A stretch of 64,000 nucleotides of DNA from Anthoceros angustus (GCA_010909165.1 MU008165.1:496001-560000), one strand, 5' to 3'; positions 1-11,178 are shown, counted from the first letter of the stretch. Notes: generated from the sequence alone by a model not told the origin. Made by a program: numbers and translations.

Positions 1-1
1 G

Positions 2-727
2 TATGCTAAGTGCGGTAGCATTGCTGATGCTCGGCAAGTCTTCAATACTATGCGGAAGCATGACGTGGTGACATGGAATTCCATGATCAAGGGATATGCA
101 CTCCATGGACTTCACCAGGAGGCCTTTGCCATTTTCCAGCAAATGGCAGACGAGAATGTAAAACCAGATGGTCTCACCTTTGTCAGCATCCTGAACGCCT
201 GCTCTGCTGCGACCACTGTCAAAGAGGGCAGGGTTGTGCATTCCTACTTGTACAAAACAGGGTTCGAGGCCGACGCCTTCGTCTGGAATGCCCTCATCGA
301 CATGTATGCAAAATGTGGGAGCATGGAGGAGGCGCGTGACGTGTTTGAGAAGATGGGCAGGCGAGATGTTGTGTCCTGGAACACTCTGATGGCAGGTTAT
401 GCTCAAAATGGCCAACCTAGAACTTCACTAACACTATTTCACAGAATGCTAAAAGAAGGGGTGCTACCGAGTGCCATCACCTTCACCTGCGTTCTTCACG
501 CCTGTGCCAGCCTCTCAACCCTGGAGGAGGGAAAGGAGATTCACGATCTGCTAATAAAATCTGGCTTTGACAACGATATGACTGTCAGAAATGCTCTTGT
601 GCACATGTATGTGAGGTGCGGGTCCCTCGACAATGCTGGCAGTGTGCTACACAACGGCCGTGAGTTCCCACCGAGCTGCCTAGACGCCAAGTTTTGGGTG
701 AAGAAGGGTTACCATGTCCCCAGCTAG
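2..727 (+). CDS. PLS-class PPR protein, 5' end outside window, abruptly truncated 3' end
   Basis: The frame is open from base 2, beginning inside an S motif (YAKCGSIADARQVFNTM), so the gene starts before the window. Two further P-L-S triplets follow: P motifs start VVTWN and VVSWN, L motifs have LTFVSILNACS and ITFTCVLHACAS, and S motifs have NALIDMYAKCGS and NALVHMYVRCGS. The protein binds single-stranded organellar RNA in mitochondria or plastids, by family knowledge. After about 650 the PPR pattern stops within the second helix of an S motif; the last 25 or so codons before TAG match nothing I recognise and there is no E or DYW region. Either the gene was broken here by a rearrangement or an intron begins near 650. 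Its style (shorter L motifs, no VFDGLGQKD signature) and its plus orientation set it apart from the minus-strand array further right. Confidence 0.75.
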   Translation, partial: YAKCGSIADARQVFNTMRKHDVVTWNSMIKGYALHGLHQEAFAIFQQMADENVKPDGLTFVSILNACSAATTVKEGRVVHSYLYKTGFEADAFVWNALIDMYAKCGSMEEARDVFEKMGRRDVVSWNTLMAGYAQNGQPRTSLTLFHRMLKEGVLPSAITFTCVLHACASLSTLEEGKEIHDLLIKSGFDNDMTVRNALVHMYVRCGSLDNAGSVLHNGREFPPSCLDAKFWVKKGYHVPS

Positions 728-1589
728 CTCTCTTTTATCAGGACTATGGTCTGGAATGCCCTGAATCTCGGAGCATGGGAACCGCCAGACCTTTGCTTTT
801 CTGCCTTGCTTGTACATATCTACATACCTGCTGAACTTCCTGAGCCCATCTCTCCGAAATTTGTTTATTCTGCTGTTTGTTGATCTTAATCAAGACAAGA
901 AATCCAATTCTTTTACCACGACATTTGTATCTCTTGCTACATGCATTGTTGGAATACATGCAATGTTTCGATCTTGGTTAGTTGTTCTTTCAACAATGGG
1001 GACAAGCTGCATTCTGATGTCAGGAGAACAACAGGAGAGCAACAAGAAGTGCAACTGACGGAACGCGGGTTGCGGGGAAACGTGTCCAGATCCACGTCAG
1101 GAAGCCGCTGGCAGTTGTGGTGCTTGGTATGCTACAGGCGGGACAGAAAAGGACCGGACGGGGGGTGCTGTAGATGCGATGCTGGGCCTGCGCGCAGCGC
1201 AAGTCGTGAACTCCAACCACCACCATCTGCTGCTGCAGCAGCTCCATCGCTACCGCTACCTGCGTTTGCAGCAGCTCCACCTGCCGCACCTCCACTGTCG
1301 TCCGTCCACTTTCTTGCACCAGCCCGGTCGGAGTCGGAGTCGAAGCGGGAGCCGGTATGCCATGTGTTCTTTCCCGCTTTGGACTATAATTTGCGTCCGT
1401 GAAGCTAGCTGGTGTAATGTGTAATCGCCGCCTTGTGGTCTCGGCAGCGGCCGCATTTCTCAGAATCAGCAAGATTGCCCGCACCTCACCAGGCTCGGCT
1501 CCCGCACCGGCACAGAACTTCTTAAGCTGAATAGCGCGCGGGAATTGCAGCGTCGTCCTGGAATTCGATTCTTCTTCGTATTCAGAGCT
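728..1589. other. intergenic, upstream of SPATA20-type gene
   Basis: I see no convincing gene here. Short open frames on both strands around 1020-1480 have unnatural composition and no motif. The last 250 bases are presumably the promoter and 5' leader of the gene starting at 1590. Confidence 0.5.
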
Positions 1590-4500
1590 ATGGCGGAGTC
1601 AGGGGAAGGCGACAAGGCTGCTGCAGGCTCCGCTGCTCACAAACACACCAACCGGCTGATTAAGGAGCAGAGTCCCTACTTACTGCAGCATGCACACAAT
1701 CCGGTAGGCTAATTTTCAAGCCTGCGCAATCTTGGAGCAGGATGAAGGCGTATCTGCGGGTGTGTGTACTTGTCTTGTGTTCAGTGGAGTCCTATCTTTC
1801 CTTGCCTACAGGTGGACTGGTATCCGTGGGGGGAAGAAGCATTTTTGAAAGCGCGTGCAGAGGATAAACCTATCTTCTTATCAGGTCTTCACCGCACTGG
1901 ACTCCTTTGTCTCCTCGTCTAGACATCTCCTTTGTCTCTCTGGTTTATAAGCTTGTGACAGTGCTGAACCATGCAATTCTGTACGCCATCCTGTTTTTTT
2001 TTTGGTCAGGAAGTTTGAAGACTTGTAGAACGGGCCATGCAGATATTGGCGTGCTTGTGTTTTTCTACAAAAGTTGGTCTTTGCTGTGGAACTTGTATCT
2101 TCTGACCCCCTTCTGTGATGCACATCACATGTCTTTGACATCCTGTCCTGGCCTAAAGTTGGATACAGCACGTGTCACTGGTAAGTGAGCTCTGTACAGG
2201 ATGAACCTTGGATGTTTCCTGACTGTTTTCATGGACTCTTGGAAGCTTAGCGCCCTTTTACCAACCTCTTCTTGGTAAAGGAGCTCCATCACATGAGCAT
2301 GCTTTAACCATTGTGTAACCCCTTTGCGCTCAAAGGTGCCATGTTATGGAAGTTGAGAGCTTTGAGAATGAAGAAGTTGCCAAGCTCATGAATGACTGGT
2401 TTGTGAACATCAAGGTTTGTCAACAGTCTCTTTCTCGAAGTTTCTGTGCCTCTGGTTACCGGAATGCTATTACTAGATAGTGGTGGTCCAGTGAGTTAGT
2501 TTGTTAATACAAACTACCCACTTGATTGTGGCTCATTTCAGTTGTTGTGTTCTACAGGTGGATAGAGAGGAGAGACCAGATGTGGACAAGGTTTGGAGAA
2601 ACACTGCTATTTGTGTGATTGTTTAGGGGGGTTTATTTGTGCTCAAGTGCTACCACAAACCTTAGAGGGACATCATCCCTGGCCAGGATGGGGCTGCTTC
2701 TGGTCTGTCAGATGCTTCTAAATTATGTAGTCTGCAACGAGAGTTTGCCATTTGTAAGATGAGTTGCTGTTGTTAGGTCTACATGACATATGTCCAGGCG
2801 ACACAAGGAGGAGGTGGTTGGCCTATGAGCGTCTTTCTGACACCTGAATTGAAGCCCATTGTTGGAGGAACATATTTTCCACCTGATGACAAATATGGCC
2901 GGCCTGGAATTAAGACCATTTTAAAGTATGTCATTGCAGCACAAACTCAAATTGCTTTGCTTAGGAGTGTTTGAGTTTTCTGTGTGTTTTAAAGACCTCT
3001 CTTGTTTTATTTTCAGGAGAGTGAAGGAAGCATGGGACCAGGCAAGGGACTCTCTCCGGGAGACAGGAGATCAGGTTATCCAGCACTTGGCTGGTGCAAC
3101 AGCTACACGAGGCTCAACCTCGGAGTTGTCAGAGGGGTCAACGCTGCAGGCTGTTCAGCTGTGTGTTCAACAGGTTGGAAACACCTCCTGTACACCCTAA
3201 AAGTTCCACTTTCTACTGGCGAGGGAGTAACAAGATTGAGTGAATCCCTGTTGGCCAAATGTAGCTGGCGAAAGACTTCGACTCCAAGTTGGGTGGATTC
3301 GGAGGACCACCGAAATTTCCAAGACCTGTGGAGCTGATAGCAGTTCTGCAACATTATAGGCATTTGGGACAGTCTGGGAAAGAGGGAGCTGCAGCCAAGG
3401 TTCTCGAAATGGCCCTGTTTACTATGCGGAGCATGGCCAATGGAGGAATACATGATCATGTGGGAGGTGGTTTTCATCGATACAGTGTTGACGAGTACTG
3501 GCATGGTCAGTGTGAAGTGCAGACCTTTGCTGTAGACTGCATCACTTTGGACATCTTGGTAGTCAAATTTTACCATTGTTGTCTATTGATAGATGGGCCT
3601 GTTGTTCCTGCAGTGCCACATTTCGAGAAGATGCTGTATGATCAAGGGCAACTTGTGAATGTGTTCCTAGATGCGTTTGCAATCACCAGAGACATCCAGT
3701 ATGCATCTTCTGCTCGTGACGTGCTGGAATATATAAAGAGAGACATGACTGATCCCGAGGGTGGTATTTACTCAGCAGAGGATGCTGATAGTGCCGAGTC
3801 TGCTGGTGCGACCAGGAAGAAGGAAGGTGCATTTTATGTCTGGACTCGACAGGAGGTGTGCAGTTGCTGGTGGCCCTTTCTTGTACTGTCAAATTACCAT
3901 GTCAAGTGCATGCTGACCGTTTTTAATATTATATCTGGCATGTGCTTGGCTAGATTGAGTCGATTCTCGGAGAGGAGAGAGCAAAAATTTTCTGCGCGCA
4001 CTACTATGTAAAACCTGGTGGAAATTGCGACCTTTCTCGTATAAGTGACCCACACAGAGAATTTGCTGGAAAAAATGTGTTGATACAACGGCAGAGTTTA
4101 GCAGAGACAGCCACTAAGTTTGGCAAATCTGCGGAGGAGGTTGCTGAACTTCTGGGGTCCTGCCGACGCGACCTGCATGCAAGGAGGGGTGCTCGTCCTC
4201 GTCCCCTTCTGGACGATAAGGTGTTTGTTTGAATTGCACCAGTCAGCCATACCTTTGTGCTGCTTGTGCTCTGACCATTTCCTTTGGGTGGCCCATGTTT
4301 TAGGTCATTGTCGCATGGAATGGGCTTACCATCTCAGCATTTGCTCGGGCATCCAAAGTCCTAGCGACAGAACCAAATGACGCTCAATTCTATTTTCCTG
4401 TAACTCAGCGGAAGGTGGGCAGGAAATGCTTTCTATTGGGGCTTTTGCCCCAGCACCTCTCCTCCCCTATTCCCATGTGCTTATGTTCTGATTCTGCATT

Positions 4501-5685
4501 CCAGGCCCAGGATTACCTTGCAGATGCTTTGAAAGCTGCCACGTACATAAAGAAAAAGTTGTACGATGGTGAAACGGGCAGACTGAGACGGAGCTTTCGA
4601 GTACAACAGTCAGCAGCCCCTGGATTTCTTGAGGACTACGCCTTCCTCATTGCTGGTCTGCTGGACTTGTACGAAGCAGGTGGAGGTGCTTCATCGCTCT
4701 GCTGGGCCATAGAACTACAGAAGAAGCAGGTGCCAACAACCGGAAGCTGCAAGTCATGTACAAGATGAGCCTGTTGTTACTTCAGAACAGGCCTGTCCGA
4801 AACGTCTTCACCTGTTACATCATATCTCTATGTTGTTTCTCGTGCAGGATGAGCTTTTTTGGGATTCATCTGGTGGAGGATATTATAGTACTTCGGGTGA
4901 TGATCCATCCATATTGTTCAAGGTAAAGGAGGACTATGATGGCGCAGAGCCGTCGGGCAATTCTGTGGCAGCCATAAATCTCCTCCGGCTATCGGCTTTT
5001 TCAAGTGGCGATCAGTCAGACCAGTATCGACGACGAACAGAACGTCTACTGGTGAGGCTACCCGTCTGACCAGTGGTTGAGCTCAAAGAATGTTCGCAAT
5101 TATTTTGTCATGGTCATCCATGGGCTTCTTCTTCACGGTGATTCGGTGGTTTGGCAGGCCGTGCTTGAGTCTCGAATTCGGGATGTAGCAGTGGCTGTCC
5201 CACTTCTGTCTTCTGCTTTCGACTCCTTTCATACAGCTTCCAAGCGGCAAATTATTATATCTGGACAGAGACTTGCGGACAACACATCGGCTCTTCTCGC
5301 AGTCGCCCACTCGCTTTACGATCCTGAGAAGACGGTATGTTGCTACCAGTTGCAGCTGTCAGGCTGACTAGACCTTGCACACTAAATGTACGTCGAAACC
5401 TCCGTCCTTCGTTCTGATGGTGTCCTTGGTTCTGATGGTGTCCAGATTATACAAATTGATCCCAACGATCCAGACGATGTTGCAACCTGGGGTAAGATCA
5501 ATCCGACTGCTTTGGCAATGGCACAGAATGGCCGGAAAGACACTGCCGTTGCCTACGTATGTCAGAATTTCTCCTGCAAGGCCCCAACCAGCGATCCTGA
5601 GGCGCTTGAGCGAATTTTGAGACAACCCATAAGTGGCCCGGAAATCACAACTTTCAACCTTGCCAGCAGTGGCTTGTCCAAATGA
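1590..5685 (+). CDS. SPATA20: thioredoxin-fold DUF255 protein (SPATA20/YyaL family), 15 exons
   Basis: Exons by hand: 1590-1703, 1812-1884, 2159-2180, 2336-2415, 2558-2590, 2777-2925, 3017-3173, 3265-3505, 3614-3855, 3954-4220, 4304-4413, 4505-4729, 4848-5051, 5158-5334, 5446-5685. They join in one frame to 777 residues, close to the usual family length. The N-terminus has the family signature [19 protein letters not shown], then [23 protein letters not shown] (thioredoxin-like CxxC at residues 68-71), [14 protein letters not shown] and [11 protein letters not shown]. The rest is the (alpha/alpha)6 six-hairpin region with [45 protein letters not shown] and [12 protein letters not shown]. The biochemical role is not established; family members are linked to redox or sugar-epimerase-like folds. 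All introns fit GT-AG. Exon 3 is only 22 bases and carries the CxxC. Confidence 0.93.
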
Positions 5686-6023
5686 GTAGGTAGTTTGAAG
5701 GATCTAATCGTTGCCACGGATGTATAAACATCGTAGTTCTTAGTAGGTAGCGTGTAGCGCTCGATCCCTGTATGGGCGAATTCCACCCGTACGTCTATAG
5801 GCTATAGCTATGCGAATTCCCTATCTAATAAGTTATCGAAGTCCCATTCCGAGTGAAGTGTATGCAATATCTGGTGTCTCCACTAACGCGCCAAGAGCGA
5901 GACAGATGGGAGCGTTCGAGTCTCCTGCTTTGGCTGGATGTGCGAAAAATAAGAACGAGCAGCTCGATTTTGCCCACAGACCTGTATAGGTAACGGCCAC
6001 CCCTTAGGCAGGGGGCATCAGCC
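5686..6023. other. intergenic, 3' region of SPATA20-type gene
   Basis: No gene seen. It holds the 3' side of the preceding gene and the upstream region of the lectin ORF. Confidence 0.5.
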
Positions 6024-6563
6024 ATGACCTTCTTTACATTAAGTTCTTACAAATGCCAGGAGCAATCCAGGTACACATTAATATTGCCGAGTGCTAGTCA
6101 GGGGCGGAAGCTAAAGGCAGCGTCGACGTCGAAGGTGGCCACAGCGCTGCTGCTGCTGGCCTCGATATTACAGTTGCCACACAGGACGATGTCGCGGGGA
6201 AAGAAAACAAACAAATTGCTGCAAAACCAACCCCTGGTTTCAGATGCGCATCTGGAGCTGCCACCCTACCAGTTCACCATGCAGAAGGACGGCAACCTGC
6301 TGCTCTACCACGGCATGCAGCCGCTATGGTCTTCCAACACCACAGACACTACTGTCGAGTATTGCTACTTCATCCTACAGGGGGATGGCAATGGCGTAAA
6401 CTACAACTCATTTGAACAGCCGGTTTTCGCCACCGACACCTGGAGTCGCAACGATGGCCAGCTTGCCATCGTCCTGCAGAGCGATGGAAACGTGGTTATG
6501 ACCAAAGCCAAGGTGACACTCTGGGAAACCTGTACCGCCGGACGACCGCGAGGGCTGGGATAG
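6024..6563 (+). CDS. bulb-type (GNA-related) mannose-binding lectin-like protein
   Basis: One ORF of 179 codons. Residues from about 80 form three beta-prism strands with the mannose-site pattern QxDxNxVxY: QKDGNLLLY followed by PLWSSNT (site 1, V replaced by L), QGDGNGVNY (site 2, intact) and QSDGNVVMT (site 3, final Y lost). Spacing and the W-S/T-N-T turns fit the B_lectin domain. A hydrophobic stretch, KVATALLLLASILQL, at residues 38-52 looks like a signal peptide, which would put the true start inside the ORF or on an upstream exon; ATG 6189 (MSRGKKTNK) would skip it. Such proteins are usually secreted or vacuolar sugar binders in defence. No kinase domain follows, so it is a lectin only. 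The start is uncertain. Confidence 0.72.
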   Translation: MTFFTLSSYKCQEQSRYTLILPSASQGRKLKAASTSKVATALLLLASILQLPHRTMSRGKKTNKLLQNQPLVSDAHLELPPYQFTMQKDGNLLLYHGMQPLWSSNTTDTTVEYCYFILQGDGNGVNYNSFEQPVFATDTWSRNDGQLAIVLQSDGNVVMTKAKVTLWETCTAGRPRGLG

Positions 6564-7181
6564 CTACGTACCTGGACCTCAAATTCTCAGCACTAGTTGT
6601 CTTCGAATCTAAAATACAAAGAGTTCGTGAGTTTAGGGTTTTACAGTTCAGATATTGTACATACAGCATCGCAGTGCTCTGTCGGAGGAACACAGGTCTC
6701 GCAAACGGCGCCCAGCTGGTCTGCCAAACTCGAAGTCTCCCTTCCAGCATTCCCTTTGCGATGTTGTTCTTAATCCAACATGCAGCGACTAGAGGCTCTG
6801 GAGAGAATATCAAACACAAGATAAGCCAGAAACTCCTAAAGGATTTGTGAAGATACTTCATGTGGTTGTATGAACCCTCACCAAATGAATGAAGTAACAA
6901 CAATTAAGCCCGGCTATGGGCACGAGTGATTCCAAAGCCTGGTGCACTGAATTGCATTGCATAACTTCACCAGACAGTAGCAATACCTTCACCAAAAATG
7001 ACGAAGTGACGGCTCCCCATTTGGCTTTCGAGATAAGAGAGCTGAGGGTCCGAGGAGGCTTTGGGCCTGCGGGAGCACTGTCATATGTCAACCCCGCACC
7101 GGTGAAAGGGTGTGGCATTGCCTTTGGGGAGAGCGGCTAGCATTTACTTCGTGAGTATATTTAACCTGTTGCTTATTAGTT
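6564..7181. other. intergenic between lectin and PPR A
   Basis: No gene identified. A 74-codon ORF at 6916-7140 matches no family I know and is not called. Confidence 0.45.
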
Positions 7182-10100
7182 TCATCCTCCATTGTAGGAG
7201 ATGCAGGATATGAACTTTGCATCTGTCTTGAGATGTTTGCTAACTCCAACCAAGAAGGTATGAACCAAGCCGTCCATGTCTGTCCACCAGCTCTGACCCG
7301 GCTGCTTCCATGCCCTCATGCGCATTCTCCTAACCTGCATTTCGTGTGCCTGCTCCCAATTGTGGGTACTAGTGTATATGTTCAACATCAACACATATGC
7401 AGCGGCATTGTTCTTGTCTAGCTTCACTGCTTGGTCGAACGCATGACGTCCCACCTCCATGTTGCTCCACTTTTGACAAGCACCCAACAGTGTGTACCAG
7501 ACTGCCACGTCAGGTAGTACAGGCATTGCCTTTACTAAAGCTAGTGCCTCCTCCAGTCGGCCAGCACGGCCCAGAAGATCCACCATGCACGTGTAGTGCT
7601 CCACCGTCGGGGTGATGCTGTAGTGTCTGCTCATAGCCTCAAATGACTCTTGCCCCTTCTCCACTAGACCTGCATGGCTGCATACAGTCAGCACACTAAG
7701 GAGTGTGATGCCATCTGGCTGAATGCCATCTTTTTTCATACTGGAAATCAAGGTAAAGACCGCTTCACTGTCTCCTTGGTGGCTGTATCCTGCAATCAGT
7801 GCATTCTGGGTGACCAGGTTTCGTCGACTTTCAGGCAATGCCTCAAATACCTGCCATGCATCAACCATGCTCCCACACTTTCCATACATGTTTATCAAGC
7901 TGCAAGCCACAACCTCATCGGCTTGAAGTCCTTGTTCTTCAATCTGTGCATGTAGTTGCCGTCCAACGTGTAGGGCTGCCACATTTGCACATGCCTGCAG
8001 GAGGCACACAAATGTGATGGAATCAGGTGCAGCGATGCCTTCTTCTTGCAGAGCACCATAAAGGCGAAAGGCTTCCTGGCCCATACCCTGCTGGGAATAC
8101 CCTGCTATGATGGCATTCCACGTCACAATATCTTTGTGACCAAGTCTGTCAAAGAGTCTCTGAGCATCCTCTAGGCTGCCACACTTTGCATACATGTTTA
8201 CCAAACTGTTGCCAACATCCATTTCAGCTTGATAGCCTCTTTCCCTGACTTGCACATGAAGATCCTTTCCCTGCTCCAACCCCGTAGTGCCCAGGCTTGC
8301 ACATGCCTGCAGGAGGGACACAAATGTCACGGAATCTGGTACAGCAGTGGCATCTTCTTGCATGACACTGTAGAGACGAAGGGATTCTTTGCCTGTGCCC
8401 TGCTGGGAGTAGCCTGCTATCATGGCATTCCATGTCACCACATCTTTTTCACCCAGTCCGTTGAACACTCTTCGAGCCTCTTCCAAGCTGCCACACTTTG
8501 CATACATGTAGACCAAGCTATTGGCAACCACCATGTCAGCTTCGTGCCCCCATTCTTTAATTTGCACATGAATCTGCCTCCCCTTTTCCAGAGCTGGAGT
8601 GCCCACACTTGCACAAGCCTGCAGAAGGGACGCAAATGTCACAGGGTCAGGTGCAACTAGGCCATCTTGTCGCATAGCACTATAAAGACCAAGGGCTTCC
8701 TGACCCATGCCCCGCTGGGCATACCCTGCTATCAAAGCACTCCACGTCACCACATCTTTTTCGCGAAGTCCATCAAACACTTTCTGAGCATCCTCTAGGC
8801 TTCCACACTTTGCGTACATGTTTACCAAACTGTTAGCTACCAACATATCAGCTTGATGTCCTGCCCCAGTAATTTCCGAATGAAGCTGCTTACCCTTCTC
8901 CAAAGATGGCCAACCCACATTTGCACATGCCTGAAGGAGGCACACAAATGTGATAACGTCCTGCACAGCGACGCCTTCTGCTTGCATGATACTGTGAAGA
9001 TCAAGGGCTTCCTGCCCCAAACCCTGCTGAGAATATCCTGCTATCATGGCACGCCACGATAAAGCATCTCTTACACTAAGTCCATCAAACACACTCCGGG
9101 CACCTTCCAAGCTGCCGCATTTCGCATACATGTTTATTAATCCGTTGGCTACAAGCACATTCTCAAGAAGCCTTTGTCCACTAATTTGTTCGTGAAGCTG
9201 TTTCCCCTTGTCGAGGGCCTGGACCCCCACACTTGCACATGCCTGCAGGAGACATAGAAATGTCAGAGAATTGGGTGCAATAAAGCCTTCGTCACACATA
9301 ATACTGTAGAGATGAAGGGCTTCCTGCCCCATGCCCTCTTGGGAATATCCTGCTATCATGGCACTCCACGTCACCACATTTTTTTGACCAAGTCCATCAA
9401 ACACGCCCCGTGCATCCTCTATGCTGCCGCACTTTGCATACATGTTCACCAAACTGTTAGATACAAACATGTCAGCTTCAAGTCCCTGTTCTCTAATTTG
9501 TGCATGAAGCTGCCTTCCCTTCTCCAAAGCTGAGGTGCCCACACTTGAACATGCATGCAGAAGGGACACAAATGTCACAGCGTTCGGTACAGACATGCCT
9601 TCTTGTTGCATGAGAGTATAGAGACGAAGGGCCTTCTGGCCCATGCCCCCCTGGGAATATCCTGTGATAAGAGCAGTCCAGGTCACCACATCTTTTCTAC
9701 CAAGTCGGTCAAACAATCTCTCAGCTTCCTCTAGGCTGCCACACTTTGCATACATGTTCACCAAACTGTTGGCTACAAACCCATCACCTTGAAGTCCTCG
9801 TTCTCTAAATTCTGCATGAAGCTGCCTGCCTTTCTCCAAAGCAGGGGTGCCTACACATGCACATGCCTGCAAGAGGCACACAAATGTCACCGAATTGGGT
9901 ACAGCCATCCCTTCTTCTTGCATCAAGCTGTAGAGATGAAGAGCTTCTTGCCCCATGCCCTGCTGGGAATATCCTGCAATCATTGCAGTCCAAGACACCA
10001 CATCTTTCTCACAGAGCCCGTCAAACACTCGTTGAGCATCTTCCAAGCTGCCACACTTAGCATACATGTCCACCAAGCAGTTACCGACAAACAAATCACG

Positions 10101-10757
10101 TTCAACCCCACTAGCCACCACATCAGCATGCACCTTCTGCCCAATTTTCAACTGCCCACTCCTTGCACAAGCCTGAAGAGCTGCCACGAACACATGCCCA
10201 TCTGCCTTCACACCTGACCTGCGCATCTGATGATACAGTTCCATAGCCTGCTTGTCGTCCCCATGTGTAGCATGGGCAGAGATGATGGAAGACCACATGA
10301 ACGCATCTGGGGTTCCAACACCGGTGAACACATCCATCGCCTCCTGCAGCCTGCCACGAGAAGCATACATCCGCAGGATGTGGTTGCACAAGAAGGTGTC
10401 GGACTCATACCCCGTCCCCACAGTGAAAGCATGCACACGCCGACCCAAAACAACGTCCTTCTTCACCACACACATCTTCAAAACACCGTAAAACACAGAC
10501 TTAGAAATACAACAGTCCGTCTGCACCGCAATTCCCAAAGCCTCCACAGCCTCTCCGAGTCTCCCCTCCTCACACAGCTTGCTCAATGTCCCAGCAGTCA
10601 CCCCCCTTCCAACACCATCATCCACGGCAGCAATCCTGCTCTTGCCATTCTGACCGGTGTCCCACCAAAGTATTGGGTCGTGAAAAAATCGTGCTCGCTG
10701 TCTAACAACATCTCCTGCCGCCCACCTCCGATGCAGTACCCCTCTGCAGCGACACAT
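7182..10757 (-). CDS. PPR A: PLS-class PPR protein with seven long triplets and an E region
   Basis: Intronless, 1191 residues, ATG at 10757. A basic leader (MCRCRGVLHRRW...) contains WWD at residues 31-33 and should direct the protein to an organelle. After a conserved entry region (TLSKLCEEGRLGEAVEALG) comes a P motif starting AFMWS, then seven copies of a roughly 103-residue triplet and a last P-L pair with LVTQN. P motifs carry residue-5/last-residue pairs S/D, T/N, T/N, S/N, R/D, S/D, N/D, N/D, N/D; every S motif keeps N at position 5 and D at the end. The E region ends in KQPGQSWWTDMDGLVH, after which only 19 odd residues follow, so there is no DYW deaminase. By the family rule it binds a specific organellar transcript, probably at an editing or processing site. 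The target is unknown. Confidence 0.9.
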   Translation of the reverse strand: MCRCRGVLHRRWAAGDVVRQRARFFHDPILWWDTGQNGKSRIAAVDDGVGRGVTAGTLSKLCEEGRLGEAVEALGIAVQTDCCISKSVFYGVLKMCVVKKDVVLGRRVHAFTVGTGYESDTFLCNHILRMYASRGRLQEAMDVFTGVGTPDAFMWSSIISAHATHGDDKQAMELYHQMRRSGVKADGHVFVAALQACARSGQLKIGQKVHADVVASGVERDLFVGNCLVDMYAKCGSLEDAQRVFDGLCEKDVVSWTAMIAGYSQQGMGQEALHLYSLMQEEGMAVPNSVTFVCLLQACACVGTPALEKGRQLHAEFRERGLQGDGFVANSLVNMYAKCGSLEEAERLFDRLGRKDVVTWTALITGYSQGGMGQKALRLYTLMQQEGMSVPNAVTFVSLLHACSSVGTSALEKGRQLHAQIREQGLEADMFVSNSLVNMYAKCGSIEDARGVFDGLGQKNVVTWSAMIAGYSQEGMGQEALHLYSIMCDEGFIAPNSLTFLCLLQACASVGVQALDKGKQLHEQISGQRLLENVLVANGLINMYAKCGSLEGARSVFDGLSVRDALSWRAMIAGYSQQGLGQEALDLHSIMQAEGVAVQDVITFVCLLQACANVGWPSLEKGKQLHSEITGAGHQADMLVANSLVNMYAKCGSLEDAQKVFDGLREKDVVTWSALIAGYAQRGMGQEALGLYSAMRQDGLVAPDPVTFASLLQACASVGTPALEKGRQIHVQIKEWGHEADMVVANSLVYMYAKCGSLEEARRVFNGLGEKDVVTWNAMIAGYSQQGTGKESLRLYSVMQEDATAVPDSVTFVSLLQACASLGTTGLEQGKDLHVQVRERGYQAEMDVGNSLVNMYAKCGSLEDAQRLFDRLGHKDIVTWNAIIAGYSQQGMGQEAFRLYGALQEEGIAAPDSITFVCLLQACANVAALHVGRQLHAQIEEQGLQADEVVACSLINMYGKCGSMVDAWQVFEALPESRRNLVTQNALIAGYSHQGDSEAVFTLISSMKKDGIQPDGITLLSVLTVCSHAGLVEKGQESFEAMSRHYSITPTVEHYTCMVDLLGRAGRLEEALALVKAMPVLPDVAVWYTLLGACQKWSNMEVGRHAFDQAVKLDKNNAAAYVLMLNIYTSTHNWEQAHEMQVRRMRMRAWKQPGQSWWTDMDGLVHTFLVGVSKHLKTDAKFISCISYNGG

Positions 10758-11178
10758 CCTCTTGTACAGGCTACGACATCATCGATTCCCAACATTCCTC
10801 CCACATCGGAAAACCTCGAGGCAAGCATGGCGGGCTTTTGGATGCAAAGGATGCTCCTGTGGGTTTTGCTCCTACACGCTCGTAAAACCTCATGCCATGC
10901 CATGCCATGCCATGCTACGCCCATGCCATGAGCTGCCGCTTCTGGGCAGGTTCCCGTTCCGACATCCTCTCTTGCAACGGCTGTTTCTTTCGCAGCTGCA
11001 ACGGTCAAGTGCCGCCCGTTTAAACACCCACACGGAGAAGGCACTGGATTGTCGTTGCATTTTCGCCCACGAGCAGATGGAATGGATTCCTCCTGAGTCC
11101 CTGGGTGTCGTGCTGAGCTTGAGCAGTTGTTGATGGGTTATTCATTCAGTTGCCCATAGCTAGCTAGCTGGGCTAGCC
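10758..11178. promoter_or_regulatory. shared upstream region of PPR A (-) and KASH gene (+)
   Basis: The two genes diverge from this 421-base gap, which must hold both promoters. It includes five tandem copies of CATGC at 10891-10915 and a GCTAGC-rich run just before the plus-strand ATG. No clear TATA box was picked out. Confidence 0.4.

Noticed and set aside
6916-7140. 74-codon plus-strand ORF before PPR A
   Set aside because: No recognisable domain, and neighbours do not suggest a function.
8229-10217. Plus-strand ORFs opposite PPR A (similar ones lie opposite every PPR gene)
   Set aside because: They repeat with the same period as the PPR triplets (SLFSNLCMKLLPLLQ-type strings) and are antisense shadows of the repeats, not genes.
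10230-10931. 233-codon plus-strand ORF across the PPR A start
   Set aside because: Mostly antisense to the PPR A N-terminus, no domain, ends in the CATGC microsatellite.
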